Assembly (NCBI GenBank): GCA_014762495.1
Contig: JABURT010000094.1
Span: 1 to 41,567 of the forward strand
DNA: 41,567 nt
DNA from: Gammaproteobacteria bacterium
Lineage (GTDB): Bacteria; Pseudomonadota; Gammaproteobacteria; Thiohalospirales; Thiohalospiraceae
Direction: 5' to 3'
The notes below the pieces were generated by a model. That model had not been told where the DNA came from and made no database searches. It saw nothing but the letters and a program-made list of their open reading frames with translations. Position 1 is the first letter of the stretch. Each line of letters begins with the position of its first letter. Positions 40,430-41,567 of this stretch are shown piece by piece. The translations under genes were made by a program, and so were the position numbers.

Positions 40430-41567
40430 TCAGTCTCCTTCCCGTTCCACCAGTAACGCGCCGCCCTGGCCGCCGCCGATGCAGAGGCTGGCAAGGCCGC
40501 GCCTGGCCTTGTTGCGTTTGAGGACATGCAACAGGTGGAGCACAATGCGCGCGCCGCTGGTGCCGACCGGGTGTCCCAAGGAGACACCGCCGCCATCGAC
40601 ATTAAGACGTTCCTGATCCATCTCGCCCAGAGGCTGGGCAAGGCCCAGTTCGTTCTTGCAGTAGTCCTTGTCGCCCCAGGCCCTGAGACAGGCCAGCACC
40701 TGGCCGGCGAAGGCCTCGTTGATCTCGAAATAGTCGATGTCCGAAAGGCCAAACTTATGTCGCTTCATGATGGGGGTCATGGCATGTACCGGCCCTAGGC
40801 CCATTTGCGCCGGGTCCAGCCCCGCCCACTGCGAGTCGACGATGCGCCCCAGCACCGGCAGGTCGTATTTCTTCACCGCCTCCTCGCTGGCGAGGATGAG
40901 CCAGGCCGCGCCATCGGTGATCTGGGCGCTGTTGCCGGCGGTGACCAGACCGAAGGGACGGTCGAAGACCGGCTTGAGCTTGGCCAGCTTGTCCATGGCC
41001 GAGTCACGGCGCAGGCCGGTGTCCTCGTCATAGAACTTGCCGCGGTGGTCGTAGATGACTTCCATCTCCTCCAGTAAATGATTGTCGGTGGCATTTTGCA
41101 GGCGATGGTGGCTGCGCATGGCGTAGGCGTCCATCTCCTCACGCGTGATGCCAAAGCGGTAGGCCAGGTTCTCGGTTGTCTGGCCCATGGAGAGTCCAAC
41201 GATGGGGTCGGTGAGGCCGCGCAACAGTCCGATGATGGGCTTGAAGTGCCTGGGACGCAGGCTACCCAGCGCCTTCAGCCGCGCCCCCAGGCTCCTGGCC
41301 TTGGCCCACTGTCCGAGCCAGGCCACCATGGAATCATCAAGCAACACCGGGGCGTGGCTCATGGCCTCGGTCCCGCCGGCCAGCACCAGCTCGGAGAGAC
41401 CCAGGGAAATATTGTTATAGGCCGAGTCGATGGCCTGCATGCCCGAGGCGCAGTTGCGTTGCACGGTAAAGGCCGGCACCTTCTCCCCGCAGCCCAGGCG
41501 CAGGGCGGTGACGCGGGCGATCTTGGCCTCGTCGGGGCCGGGCATAACACAGCCCAGAACCACCTCG
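40430..41567 (-). CDS. fadI: Acetyl-CoA acyltransferase (thiolase), N-terminus cut by window edge
   Basis: Cleaves 3-ketoacyl-CoA in the last beta-oxidation step. The readable 379 residues include the nucleophile Cys in VQRNCASGMQAID, DIDYFEINEAFAGQ, the GGGVSLGHPVGTSGARI loop with His, and CIGGGQGGALL with the second Cys. About 50 N-terminal residues lie beyond the right edge. A long insertion with DPIVGLSMGQTTENLA and RFGITREEMDAYA is normal for FadI-type thiolases. It is the first gene visible of the operon. Confidence 0.92.
   Translation of the reverse strand, partial: EVVLGCVMPGPDEAKIARVTALRLGCGEKVPAFTVQRNCASGMQAIDSAYNNISLGLSELVLAGGTEAMSHAPVLLDDSMVAWLGQWAKARSLGARLKALGSLRPRHFKPIIGLLRGLTDPIVGLSMGQTTENLAYRFGITREEMDAYAMRSHHRLQNATDNHLLEEMEVIYDHRGKFYDEDTGLRRDSAMDKLAKLKPVFDRPFGLVTAGNSAQITDGAAWLILASEEAVKKYDLPVLGRIVDSQWAGLDPAQMGLGPVHAMTPIMKRHKFGLSDIDYFEINEAFAGQVLACLRAWGDKDYCKNELGLAQPLGEMDQERLNVDGGGVSLGHPVGTSGARIVLHLLHVLKRNKARRGLASLCIGGGQGGALLVEREGD

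Overview
The window is a 41.6 kb piece of bacterial chromosome, most consistent with a GC-rich gammaproteobacterium. The divergent argH / algZ-algR pair near hemC is an arrangement known from Pseudomonas and relatives. YciA, FadI/FadJ-type, DUF1415, DUF3820 and MOSC proteins are also typical of this class. The many two-component, GGDEF and lipoprotein genes suggest a free-living aquatic or sediment organism. I cannot name the genus. Both ends cut genes: hemC lacks its C-terminus on the left and a thiolase lacks its N-terminus on the right. I saw no rRNA, tRNA, CRISPR array, insertion sequence or phage gene.

Left part (1-6150): hemC, a secreted thioredoxin-like protein, the coupled LytTR two-component pair algR-algZ, divergent argH, a two-CBS-domain protein and rsgA. 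Next (6250-10570) is a more accessory stretch: a membrane protein of unknown function, a SpoIIAA/STAS-like protein, a RibD/DHFR-like reductase overlapping a small unknown gene, a HAMP receptor without an output domain, a DUF2061 membrane protein and a charged coiled-coil protein closed by a strong terminator. From 10570 to 15570 lie an Lrp/AsnC regulator divergent from a long-form leuA with a structured leader, a 42-residue membrane peptide, an archaeal-type class I aldolase, a lipoprotein and a small acidic protein. An ABC exporter follows (15659-17470).

The most unusual locus is the minus-strand four-gene operon at 17526-20732. It encodes a lipoprotein kexin-like subtilase with a P domain but no propeptide, then a separate secreted protein that looks like the missing propeptide, then two homologous small secreted beta-rich proteins. 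It has a good sigma-70-like promoter and a shared bidirectional terminator. I read it as a split-propeptide protease module.

Middle and right: a tightly overlapping operon of a membrane-anchored glutaredoxin-like protein, DUF3820, DUF1415 and MOSC proteins (20842-22541); a canonical diguanylate cyclase divergent from a Na/Pi cotransporter, with a perfect CRP-type site between them; a YdcH-type protein; a cluster of CPBP protease, unknown protein, GIY-YIG protein and Lgt; a MASE3-PAS-PAS histidine kinase; a uracil-DNA-glycosylase-like protein; a large EF-hand lipoprotein; an ABM monooxygenase-like protein; and a small periplasmic protein. The right end is a beta-oxidation operon read leftwards (thiolase, FadJ-like, acyl-CoA synthetase, YciA-like thioesterase), followed by a PAS protein with a degenerate GGDEF domain.
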